NCBI GenBank assembly: GCA_009746045.1
Contig: RPFO01000015.1
Span: 791,529 to 855,528 of the forward strand
Reading direction: 5' to 3'
DNA from: Mesostigma viride
Taxonomy: Eukaryota > Streptophyta > Mesostigmatophyceae > Mesostigmatales > Mesostigmataceae
Length of the DNA: 64,000 nucleotides
In this document: positions 45,229 to 56,000 of the stretch, piece by piece
Layout: each line of letters begins with the position of its first letter
How positions within the stretch are numbered: the first letter of the stretch is position 1
Program-made: the position numbers and the translations under genes
The notes under the pieces: generated by a model
The model's database searches: none
Told to the model about the DNA's origin: nothing
The model's input: only the letters and a program-made list of their open reading frames with translations

Positions 45229-48200
45229 TTAGACAGATAGACCGACTTGACAGTCAGCATTCATGAGCTTCCTCAGTACATTGTACTGGGCTGGGGCCTT
45301 GTGTGGCAGCTTTGTCAATGCATCAGCAGGGTTCTCCTCGCCAGGGATATGCTTCAAGTCAACCAAACTGGCCAACTCCTTCAGCAACAAATAATCCAGG
45401 TCCCGGCTCCTGGCCAGCTGCTTGTGAACAAACTGGACCATACCCATGCTGTCTGTTAGCAACAACGTCTCCATCTGCAAGGTCCAAGGGGTAACTGAAG
45501 CCAGCTCCAGCATTAACTCCTTTATGTACAGGCTGGACTGGATCCCCTCGCATATGGCCCTGCATTCTGCCACATCTGAACTGATACAGACCCTCTTCTG
45601 CAGTCTGCTGTACCAGCTGAACAAACTTGCCCTGCTCTGATAAAAAGCAAACAGAGCAGCAGATCTCCCCCTGACCTTGGTAACCTGGCGAGCATCCATG
45701 GAACTGTCAACAAAGATCTCCAAGGTGATAGGCTGGGCAAAGTCAATCCCAGACAAATCAGATCAGGGGTACTCTCCACCAACCGGGCTATGACTCGAGG
45801 CTTCTCATCCTCAAGCACCTCATCAGGCATTCTGCTATGGACCATCAAAGACGGACCACAGATGCTGGCAAACCAGGCCCACATGCCTCTCAACTCAGGT
45901 CCTGCAGCCTGGGTGATCTTCTCTGGCAAGGCCTTCACAATGGTCTGTTTATAATCTCCTCCAGCCTGAAGCCTGATACTCCACTCCCCGTCCCTCCTGA
46001 ACAGGGTAGCCTGCATTCCACAGAACACTACAGGCTTGTTGGGCTCCTGCCACAGCTCCTTGCCCAGTGAAAACTTGCCACTGATGACAGGAATAAACTT
46101 CTTCAGCCAGGTCGTGGGGGCTAGCAAATGCAGATCATCTCCATGCAAACTAGCATACACTGGCAGACCCTCCCATTGGGCCAGCAGCAAACAGGGATCA
46201 ACTGAAGACACTCTCAAGCCACACTCACTGATCAGAGCTTCCTGCAGCGTGAGTCTCCAGATGATTGGGCTCGACCTGAGTCCTTCCAGGCCCTTCAGAA
46301 TAACCAGGAATTGTTGATGCAGCTCCAGCTTCCAGATGGCAGGCACCTCAACACAGTAAGGCTCATCCTGCTTCCACACCCTCCTGGCCACTTCTGGATC
46401 AGATTTTAAAAATGCCCTCTTGAAGTCCAGCAGCACTGATGACATAGCTGCTCCCCTGTTCAGCAACCCCACGTAGAGACATAGCAAAATTCTCCATGTG
46501 TCGTGTAGCATCCCTGGCGTGTATAGCTCCTCTCCTGGCAGACTCCCCGTGCCGTGATACTCATTCAGGACAGGCCTGACATGGGGCACTGATACCTCAT
46601 CCACAACCTTCCTCTTCAGCACAAATCTCAAAGCAAGCTTCCTTGATGCTGGGGGACGTCTGTCTGTTGGTGCAGCACACTCAAACTGCAACCACTCCTC
46701 CAATGCCTTGGAGAAGGCGAGCTTCCAAGCCTCAAACAAAGTAGGCGAGCTCATCTCTTGGACCAGCTGGTCATATGTCAAAGGAGAGTGTGCAGCAAGG
46801 CTCCTGTGAGTTATGCCAATACTGCTGGGGTGCAACACAGCTGGAATCACCAAACTGGCCGCTGGGGGCACCTCCCCTTCATCCCATTTTACACCCTTGA
46901 CCGGCTTGGCCCTGCACCTGACTGGAAATGTTGTCCTGAAATTTTCTAGGGGAATCATCCCCCAGCCATCTCTTCTCAGAGCTGTAGCTCTGATAGAAAT
47001 CCCAGGATTGCCCAGAAAATTCTGACCCAAAATCACAGGGCCATCATAGTCCTCTAGGACAAGGAAGGTCACATCCACACCCATGACAGGGGCAGTAACC
47101 TCTCCCAACACCCTTAGATGCGTCCTACCACTGAAATCAGACACCCAGGGGCAACTTGGTTCTCCGACCAGCAGTTCTCCTGTATGCTGAGGTCCCATGA
47201 CAGAAACCTGTGCATTGGTATCTATCTCCATGGCAGCTACCTCAGGTTCATCCAACTGGACAAGCTTGGACACCTTAGGCTCCTTCTTGGCTCTTTGCAA
47301 AGCCTGTACAATATCTGATAGACGCACACCCCTAGGCCTGGTGTCGGGCCGTTCCGGAGGTGCAGCCTGTCCGCCTGCTTGCCCAACCACCGTATGTGAA
47401 GGTACCCCAGGGGCCGGGCCAGGGTCACCCTGAGGGCTCGATACAGCTGTAGCACCCTGATCAGGAAGCTCCACGTCACCCCCGCCTTGTACACCAGCGG
47501 GCACCTGGAAGAGGTCTCCTTGATTACCTCCCCGGGGACGGATCTTTGACCAGGACAGACGGTGCACTGCTTGGGAGCCATCAATGGCCACCCAGCACTT
47601 ATGGCCAGCGGCTTCTACTCGGGTCACCACCCCATCATGCCAGCTGCCACGTTTCCCTGGAAAGCTTGGTTCCTTCCACACAACAACCTGTTGTCCAACG
47701 TTAGGTTCTAGGACACTCCAGCCCTTGTCTTTCTGCCTCAGCTTGAGGAACTTGGCCTCTAGCTTCTCCTTCCATGCCTGCTCAGCATCAGCTGGCAGCA
47801 TCCTGGTATGCAGCATAAGAGGATTGATGGCAATGTCACCAAAGAACATGGGAGTCCTCAGGTTCAGCCTGTCCTCCACAGAACGTAGCCATGCAGATGT
47901 CACAATGGCAGATGACGTCCTTGGAATCCTCTCCACCAGCAGCACAGTCTTGATCTCTTGGATGGCTCTCTCCACCACCCCTTGCTGGCCGTGGCTCTCC
48001 CTGGGTGTAATCAGCAACTCTGGAAACTCTGGCAGGTTCTCACAGCACTCAAACTGAATGTCACACTGCAACAACTCCAACCCAGGGTACCTGCTCCTTG
48101 TCAACTTCAGAGCAGCAATCAATGTAGGCTTCTCCATGTCAGGCAGGATCTCTAGGGTCTTGTACTTGGTATATCTGTCCACTGCCACCAGCAGCTTCAA

Positions 48201-48818
48201 ACCCCTGATTCTCTGAATATCTACCTGCACATGGCCTGGCTGCAAAATAGGAGTCCTGGCATGAGACTGCTTGGGCTTTCTAGCAACTAGCCTGCACTTG
48301 CAAGCTTGAGCAACCTGTTGGCAGATGGAGTACAACTCACTTCCTCCCAGCCGTCTAGCAACTTGCAAAGACTGAGCTGCATGGCCAAACATGGTATGCA
48401 ACCTTGAGGCAATGTCATACAAGAGAGAAAACCTTTTATTGTCATTATTAGCACTCAAGGTATGTACAGATCCCTTATGTACAGGAGGCACCAGGGTCGT
48501 GCCTGTCAGACTGTCTCCAGCCCTATCCTCATCCTGACCATCCTGTGCCAGTCCTGCACGGTCAGAATGCTTCTGAGATCCACCTGGGTCCACATCACCA
48601 GGTCCTACCTCAGGCTCAGCACCGCCATGGCGGGCACGTTGGCGAGTAACCACTGCAGCTACAGCTGGCATACTCTCTGTGGTAACCAAGCTTGCCCCAT
48701 CGTGTCCAATAGGCTCTTTCACTAGAGCATGGGGCTGCCCCTCACTGCTGTCACTAGCAGCTTCATTACACACCCCTGGGGGCACCCTCCAGGGTTCAGG
48801 GATGTGTGCAGGCTCAAG
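45229..48818 (-). pseudogene. pol: copia-like Pol of copy C, one frameshift
   Basis: Nearly identical to Pol of B and D. One A is missing in the run before the RNase H domain (near 45757: CAAATCAG against CAAAATCAG, plus-strand reading). The frame therefore breaks between the RT-connection region (48785-45522) and RNase H (45756-45229). All integrase, DTN protease-like and HGDD motifs are intact upstream. Copy C could make RT but not a fused RNase H. Confidence 0.88.
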
Positions 48819-50004
48819 TCAATGATCAGCAGCCTTGCCCTTGCCCTTGTCCTGGGATGGACCAGCCTTGTCCTTGCTGCCACCCTGAGCTGGCTTGCTC
48901 TGACCTTCCTGCCTCAGGTACGAGGGACACTCATTCCTGAAGTGACCCTTCCCCTGGCAGAAATAACATTCCACCTGACTGATGTCCCGTGAGGTCCCAC
49001 TGCTGGGCCCAGCCTTGGGAGGACCACCCACCCTCTTGAAGTCAAACTGGGACTGTGGATGTCCCGACTTCGGCGGGGTCCCCCGTCCAGCCCTTCTGTC
49101 ACGCCCCCTCCTGGACCTTCCTCGACCCCTTGAAGAGGTCTCAGGCCCTCTCGAGGGCGCTGGGCCCCCGTGGCCCGATCCCCTCATGGACTTAACCGTG
49201 GGTTCAGTGGCCTCCTCATCACCCTGACGAGGGCGCTTACCACCCACGTACTTGCCGCTGAAACACTCATACAACTGGTCCGTCATGGCTGCCCAGCCAT
49301 GGACCTGTCGCATGTGGATGGTCACATTATCCATGGTGACCGGATCCAGCTGCAGCGACTTGAGAAAGTCGCCCATGGCCATCCGATCTGCGACGAAGAA
49401 GCCCTTGGCCATGGCGTCCTCCCTCAGCTTGACGAAGTCTTCAAAGGCGTGGACCACTAGCTGCCCCTTGATGGGCTTGTAGTCCAGGTATTCTTGCTTC
49501 AGGTGGGACCCATCTATGGTCCTCTTGTCACTCAGGAACACCTGAGTCGCGTCATAAACGCCGCCCAGGTGTCCCCCGCCGCATGTCGCTCCCGAACAAA
49601 CTTGAACAGCCGCCTCGCCGACTGCCGTATGTAGGCACTAGACGCCAGGATGCGAAGCTTGTCACCGTTGTATATCTCCGTGTACAAGTTCATGTCCTCT
49701 AACATCCTCTCAGCATCCCGGGGCTGCCAATTGTCCTTGATGGACTGAAACTGGCCTAGCACCGCGTACCCCTCAGCAACGTTGGTCGCTTAGGCGCCGC
49801 TTGATCTGCGGCTGGCGCGTGCTGCCCGCCCTGCGATCCTTGGCTCTGATTATCTGGCACCTCAGCCTGGTCTCCCAGCGCCTGGCCGCCCCCGCGTCCA
49901 TCGCGTCCACCGCGTCCATCGCGTCCATCTCGTCCATCCATCCCAGCGCCGCGCCGCGCGAAGCCCATAAAGCCCGCTTGTTGGTTGATAGCTCCATCCT
50001 CCAT
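48819..50004 (-). pseudogene. gag: copia-like Gag of copy C
   Basis: Part 2 (49541-48819) is intact, with CCHC knuckle and UGA. Part 1 (from 50004) has a one-base loss near 49780 (AACGTTGG against AACGGTTGG), so its helical half is read from an internal frame (49762-49532). The frame change shared by all copies is at 49532-49550. Confidence 0.78.
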
Positions 50005-50106
50005 GATGGCCTCTGCTCAGATCTGCTACAGCCAGCCAAGTGGCCAAGCAGCAATTAAAGCAATATAAGCTACTGAACAAGAAAGGAAAGTGCCAAGTGT
50101 TACCAC

Positions 50107-51027
50107 TCAGGCAAGACCACCACGGCTGGCCCCAGGCGCGTCCTGGTTCTCCTTGTCGCTGTCGTCGTCGCTGTCGCTCACCACAATCAGCTCTGGTACC
50201 CTGCTACCTGCTGCGCCGTCGTCGACCCGCTGTCGGCCCGCGATGACTGAATCGTCACCGTTGGTAAAGTAGACAGGTGACAACCCGTCGTTGGTACCTC
50301 TCGGATTGTACGTTGGCACCTCGTGGTCACCAAGTGTCTCGTCGCCTAGCCCAGCGACACCCCCTGCTCCTACCTCCAGGTCACTATCGTACCCAAGAGG
50401 TGCAAACTCTTCCCAACGCGTTACACGAACGCGAAGGGGCGGGGGCAGTTCCTGAAAAGGAACTCTTACTCGCTCTGGAAACCTGCCGACTCTTGTCGCG
50501 CGCTGTCCTCCGGCGATGGCTTCCGCTGTCGCCCCGACCTCTGCAAGCCGCCTGTGATGCTCCGCTCCGCGTCGTTCACGCCTAACTGGCCCCGCTGCAA
50601 CACCCTCGTCGCCGATGCCGCCTGCGAAAGCACGTGGTACTCCCGCGCCCGCTACTGTCGGCACAAACTCGTGTCGCCCTGCGCCAGCTGCTTCCGCAAC
50701 CTCGCCTCGCCTTGCTGCCAACTCCGTCCGCACTCGCTCAGCTACTGCAGTAATCACCGTCTGGATGCCGACCAACCCGTGAAGCTCCTGCTCAAGGTCG
50801 TCGATGCTCCGGTGCTCCGGAATGACGATGGTTTGTACGTGTCGCAGAATTCGCTCCCAATCTTCGACCTGGTCGTCGACGAATTGCACGAAGCTGCGAT
50901 TTACAGGCGGACGATCTGCAAGCAATAAAGATAGATCCCGAACGACACGGCGTAATTCAGGAGAAATCGAACCCCCAGCAGACTGCCGAAACCGGAAATC
51001 CTGCTGCCGTTGTTCCTCCTGCACCAT
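50107..51027 (-). CDS. copia-like ORF1, intact 306-aa protein of unknown function
   Basis: The only intact copy of ORF1; it lies between the 5' LTR and gag. Residues 1-120 are charged and predicted helical (SPELRRVVRDLSLLLADRPP, then SFVQFVDDQVEDWERIL and SIDDLEQELHGLVGIQTVI), suggesting a coiled coil. The middle is Ala/Gly/Arg-rich. The C-terminus has an acidic VVSDSDDDSDKENQD stretch. No zinc knuckle, protease or enzyme motif. Standard copia elements start with gag, so this is an additional gene; a nucleic-acid-binding or particle accessory role is possible but unsupported. Fragments of it persist in A, B and after D. Confidence 0.75.
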   Translation of the reverse strand: MVQEEQRQQDFRFRQSAGGSISPELRRVVRDLSLLLADRPPVNRSFVQFVDDQVEDWERILRHVQTIVIPEHRSIDDLEQELHGLVGIQTVITAVAERVRTELAARRGEVAEAAGAGRHEFVPTVAGAGVPRAFAGGIGDEGVAAGPVRRERRGAEHHRRLAEVGATAEAIAGGQRATRVGRFPERVRVPFQELPPPLRVRVTRWEEFAPLGYDSDLEVGAGGVAGLGDETLGDHEVPTYNPRGTNDGLSPVYFTNGDDSVIAGRQRVDDGAAGSRVPELIVVSDSDDDSDKENQDAPGASRGGLA

Positions 51028-51120
51028 TCACCACCGGACGAGCTCCTCTCGTCGTAAACGCTGCACACCGCAACCGGCAACGACCCTCCTGGCCGTTCCG
51101 CTGAGACTGGTTGTAATTTG

Positions 51121-51819
51121 AGTTAAGCTTTCTTAGCACATGCAATGTGAAGGATATGGTTGCAATGCAGCAATGTGTGATATGGTTGGAAACGGAGCTT
51201 TGTTAAAATCGGATAATGTTTACAGCGCTCACACACTTGAGGCTTGTACACGCGTTTGCCAAGTCAAGGCACAACACGTGAGGCGGGCTCGCAAGAGATG
51301 CCCATTTGGCACTGGCCTATTGTTTATATACTTGTGCACTGTGCTTGCTAGTCCTGAGCAGCCTAGGAGGCCTGCTCAGTAATAACACCCCCGGTACAGT
51401 ATTCACTACCTGTACAGCGCCCAGTTCCTATACAGTAGGTCTGCCATACAGGCACAGTGACCACAGAGTACAGTCACCACAGTGATTATTGCATCTGCAC
51501 CTAGAAGTCCAGGACTAAGCCTGCGGTACCAACAGACCACAGGTTAAGGTTCCTATTTCCTGCGTACGACGTATTAATCCAATACCGTCGTAGGTACAGC
51601 ACCTAATTCCTGTCAGCCCAGGAATTACTGTCGACCCCATATGTCGTCGGCAAATATTCACGTCCGACTTAGAAGAACAGCCGGCTCGCGCTCGCGCGCG
51701 ACCGGGAAGTCGGAACGCCATAACTTTCTTGATACTTGTCGGAATGAACTCGTTCCGGTGCCGCTGGAATCGCAGAGATATGCCGAATCAGGATCACGCC
51801 AATGCGCTTGGCGTTAACT
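51121..51819 (-). repeat. LTR of copy C (5')
   Basis: 699 bp, inverted. It shares private variants with the D LTR (GGAACTGGGCG, CCGACAAGTATC), so C and D descend from closely related copies. Confidence 0.9.
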
Positions 51820-51911
51820 CCAATCCTTTCTTTTCTTGTTCAGTAGCTTATATTGCTTTAATTACTGCTTGGCCACTTGGCTGGCTGAAGCAGATCTGAA
51901 CAGAGGCCATC

Positions 51912-53098
51912 ATGGAGGATGGAGCTTTCAACCAACAAGCGGGCTTTATGGACTTCGGGCGGCGCGGCGCTGGGCTGGATGGACGAGATGGACGCGATGG
52001 ACGCGGTGGACGCGATGGACGCGGGGACGGCCAGGCGCTGGGAGACCAGGCTGAGGTGCCAGATAATCAGAGCCAAGGATCGCAGGGCGGGCAGCACGCG
52101 CCAGCCGCAGATCAAGCGGCGCCTAAGCGACCAACCGTTGCTGAGGGGTATGCGGTGCTAGGCCAGTTTCAGTCCATCAAGGACAATTGGCAGCCCCGGG
52201 ATGCTGAGAGGATGTTAGAGGACATGAACTTGTACACGGAGATATACAACGGTGACAAGCTTCGCATCCTGGCGTCTAGTGCCTACATACGGCAGTCGGC
52301 GAGGCGGCTGTTCAAGTTTGTTCGGGAGCGACATGCGGCGGGGGACACCTGGGCGGCGTTTATGACGCGACTCAGGTGTTCCTGAGTGACAAGAGGACCA
52401 TAGATGGGTCCCACCTGAAGCAAGAATACCTGGACTACAAGCCCATCAAGGGGCAGCTAGTGGTCCACGCCTTTGAAGACTTCGTCAAGCTGAGGGAGGA
52501 CGCCATGGCCAAGGGCTTCTTCGTCGCAGATCGGATGGCCATGGGCGACTTTCTCAAGTCGCTGCAGCTGGATCCGGTCACCATGGATAATGTGACCATC
52601 CACATGCGACAGGTCCATGGCTGGGCAGCCATGACGGACCAGTTGTATGAGTGTTTCAGCGGCAAGTACGTGGGTGGTAAGCGCCCTCGTCAGGGTGATG
52701 AGGAGGCCGCTGAACCCACGGTTAAGTCCATGAGGGGATCGGGCCACGGGGGCCCAGCGCCCTCGAGAGGGCCTGAGACCTCTTCAAGGGGTCGAGGAAG
52801 GTCCAGGAGGGGGCGTGACAGAAGGGCTGGACGGGGGACCCCGCCGAAGTCGGGACATCCACAGTCCCAGTTTGACTTCAAGAGGGTGGGTGGTCCTCCC
52901 AAGGCTGGGCCCAGCAGTGGGACCTCACGGGACATCAGTCAGGTGGAATGTTATTTCTGCCAGGGGAAGGGTCACTTCAGGAATGAGTGTCCCTCGTACC
53001 TGAGGCAGGAAGGTCAGAGCAAGCCAGCTCAGGGTGGCAGCAAGGACAAGGCTGGTCCATCCCAGGACAAGGGCAAGGGCAAGGCTGCTGATCATTGA
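51912..53098 (+). CDS. gag: copia-like Gag of copy D (best-preserved gag)
   Basis: Part 1, 51912-52385, from ATG MEDGAFNQ; part 2, to 53098, frame -1, with CCHC knuckle CYFCQGKGHFRNEC. No defect other than the frame change near 52368-52385 that every copy shares, which makes D the best template for testing programmed frameshifting. It ends in UGA at 53096-53098, followed by CTTGAG. Confidence 0.82.
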
Positions 53099-56000
53099 CT
53101 TGAGCCTGCACACATCCCTGAACCCTGGAGGGTGCCCCCAGGGGTGTGTAATGAAGCTGCTAGTGACAGCAGTGAGGGGCAGCCCCATGCTCTAGTGAAA
53201 GAGCCTATTGGACACGATGGGGCAAGCTTGGTTACCACAGAGAGTATGCCAGCTGTAGCTGCAGTGGTTACTCGCCAACGTGCCCGCCATGGCGGTGCTG
53301 AGCCTGAGGTAGGACCTGGTGATGTGGACCCAGGTGGATCTCAGAAGCATTCTGACCGTGCAGGACTGGCACAGGATGGTCAGGATGAGGATAGGGCTGG
53401 AGACAGTCTGACAGGCACGACCCTGGTGCCTCCTGTACATAAGGGATCTGTACATACCTTGAGTGCTAATAATGACAATAAAAGATTTTCTCTCTTGTAT
53501 GACATTGCCTCAAGGTTGCATACCATGTTTGGCCATGCAGCTCAGTCTTTGCAAGTTGCTAGACGGCTGGGAGGAAGTGAGTTGTACTCCATCTGCCAAC
53601 AGGTTGCTCAAGCTTGCAAGTGCAGGCTAGTTGCTAGAAAGCCCAAGCAGTCTCATGCCAGGACTCCTATTTTGCAGCCAGGCCATGTGCAGGTAGATAT
53701 TCAGAGAATCAGGGGTTTGAAGCTGCTGGTGGCAGTGGACAGATATACCAAGTACAAGACCCTAGAGATCCTGCCTGACATGGAGAAGCCTACATTGATT
53801 GCTGCTCTGAAGTTGACAAGGAGCAGGTACCCTGGGTTGGAGTTGTTGCAGTGTGACATTCAGTTTGAGTGCTGTGAGAACCTGCCAGAGTTTCCAGAGT
53901 TGCTGATTACACCCAGGGAGAGCCACGGCCAGCAAGGGGTGGTGGAGAGAGCCATCCAAGAGATCAAGACTGTGCTGCTGGTGGAGAGGATTCCAAGGAC
54001 GTCATCTGCCATTGTGACATCTGCATGGCTACGTTCTGTGGAGGACAGGCTGAACCTGAGGACTCCCATGTTCTTTGGTGACATTGCCATCAATCCTCTT
54101 ATGCTGCATACCAGGATGCTGCCAGCTGATGCTGAGCAGGCATGGAAGGAGAAGCTAGAGGCCAAGTTCCTCAAGCTGAGGCAGAAAGACAAGGGCTGGA
54201 GTGTCCTAGAACCTAACGTTGGACAACAGGTTGTTGTGTGGAAGGAACCAAGCTTTCCAGGGAAACGTGGCAGCTGGCATGATGGGGTGGTGACCCGAGT
54301 AGAAGCCGCTGGCCATAAGTGCTGGGTGGCCATTGATGGCTCCCAAGCAGTGCACCGTCTGTCCTGGTCAAAGATCCGTCCCCGGGGAGGTAATCAAGGA
54401 GACCTCTTCCAGGTGCCCGCTGGTGTACAAGGCGGGGGTGACGTGGAGCTTCCTGATCAGGGTGCTACAGCTGTATCGAGCCCTCAGGGTGACCCTGGCC
54501 CGGCCCCTGGGGTACCTTCACATACGGTGGTTGGGCAAGCAGGCGGACAGGCTGCACCTCCGGAACGGCCCGACACCAGGCCTAGGGGTGTGCGTCTATC
54601 AGATATTGTACAGGCTTTGCAAAGAGCCAAGAAGGAGCCTAAGGTGTCCAAGCTTGTCCAGTTGGATGAACCTGAGGTAGCTGCCATGGAGATAGATACC
54701 AATGCACAGGTTTCTGTCATGGGACCTCAGCATACAGGAGAACTGCTGGTCGGAGAACCAAGTTGCCCCTGGGTGTCTGATTTCAGTGGTAGGACGCATC
54801 TAAGGGTGTTGGGAGAGGTTACTGCCCCTGTCATGGGTGTGGATGTGACCTTCCTTGTCCTAGAGGACTATGATGGCCCTGTGATTTTGGGTCAGAATTT
54901 TCTGGGCAATCCTGGGATTTCTATCAGAGCTACAGCTCTGAGAAGAGATGGCTGGGGGATGATTCCCCTAGAAAATTTCAGGACAACATTTCCAGTCAGG
55001 TGCAGGGCCAAGCCGGTCAAGGGTGTAAAATGGGATGAAGGGGAGGTGCCCCCAGCGGCCAGTTTGGTGATTCCAGCTGTGTTGCACCCCAGCAGTATTG
55101 GCATAACTCACAGGAGCCTTGCTGCACACTCTCCTTTGACATATGACCAGCTGGTCCAAGAGATGAGCTCGCCTACTTTGTTTGAGGCTTGGAAGCTCGC
55201 CTTCTCCAAGGCATTGGAGGAGTGGTTGCAGTTTGAGTGTGCTGCACCAACAGACAGACGTCCCCCAGCATCAAGGAAGCTTGCTTTGAGATTTGTGCTG
55301 AAGAGGAAGGTTGTGGATGAGGTATCAGTGCCCCATGTCAGGCCTGTCCTGAATGAGTATCACGGCACGGGGAGTCTGCCAGGAGAGGAGCTATACACGC
55401 CAGGGATGCTACACGACACATGGAGAATTTTGCTATGTCTCTACGTGGGGTTGCTGAACAGGGGAGCAGCTATGTCATCAGTGCTGCTGGACTTCAAGAG
55501 GGCATTTTTAAAATCTGATCCAGAAGTGGCCAGGAGGGTGTGGAAGCAGGATGAGCCTTACTGTGTTGAGGTGCCTGCCATCTGGAAGCTGGAGCTGCAT
55601 CAACAATTCCTGGTTATTCTGAAGGGCCTGGAAGGACTCAGGTCGAGCCCAATCATCTGGAGACTCACGCTGCAGGAAGCTCTGATCAGTGAGTGTGGCT
55701 TGAGAGTGTCTTCAGTTGATCCCTGTTTGCTGCTGGCCCAATGGGAGGGTCTGCCAGTGTATGCTAGTTTGCATGGAGATGATCTGCATTTGCTAGCCCC
55801 CACGACCTGGCTGAAGAAGTTTATTCCTGTCATCAGTGGCAAGTTTTCACTGGGCAAGGAGCTGTGGCAGGAGCCCAACAAGCCTGTAGTGTTCTGTGGA
55901 ATGCAGGCTACCCTGTTCAGGAGGGACGGGGAGTGGAGTATCAGGCTTCAGGCTGGAGGAGATTATAAACAGACCATTGTGAAGGCCTTGCCAGAGAAGA

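Larger units (their letters stand above)
43782..51819 (-). mobile_element. copia-like copy C, full length, inverted
   Basis: The only copy in the window with both LTRs and all internal parts: 8,038 bp. Read on the minus strand: LTR 51819-51121, ORF1, gag, pol, 3' region, LTR 44480-43782. Its two LTRs differ at about two positions by eye. Beyond its 5' LTR lies CAAGAAAAGAAAGGATTGG (51838-51820), the polypurine tract that normally precedes a 3' LTR, so this LTR once also closed another element. Confidence 0.88.

Noticed and set aside
43782-50904. B/C palindrome as a simple fold-back read artefact
   Set aside because: The arms carry different substitutions and indels, and C extends beyond B's 5' end with its own LTR, so the second arm is not a copy of one molecule. 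Misassembly is still possible and is listed as a check.
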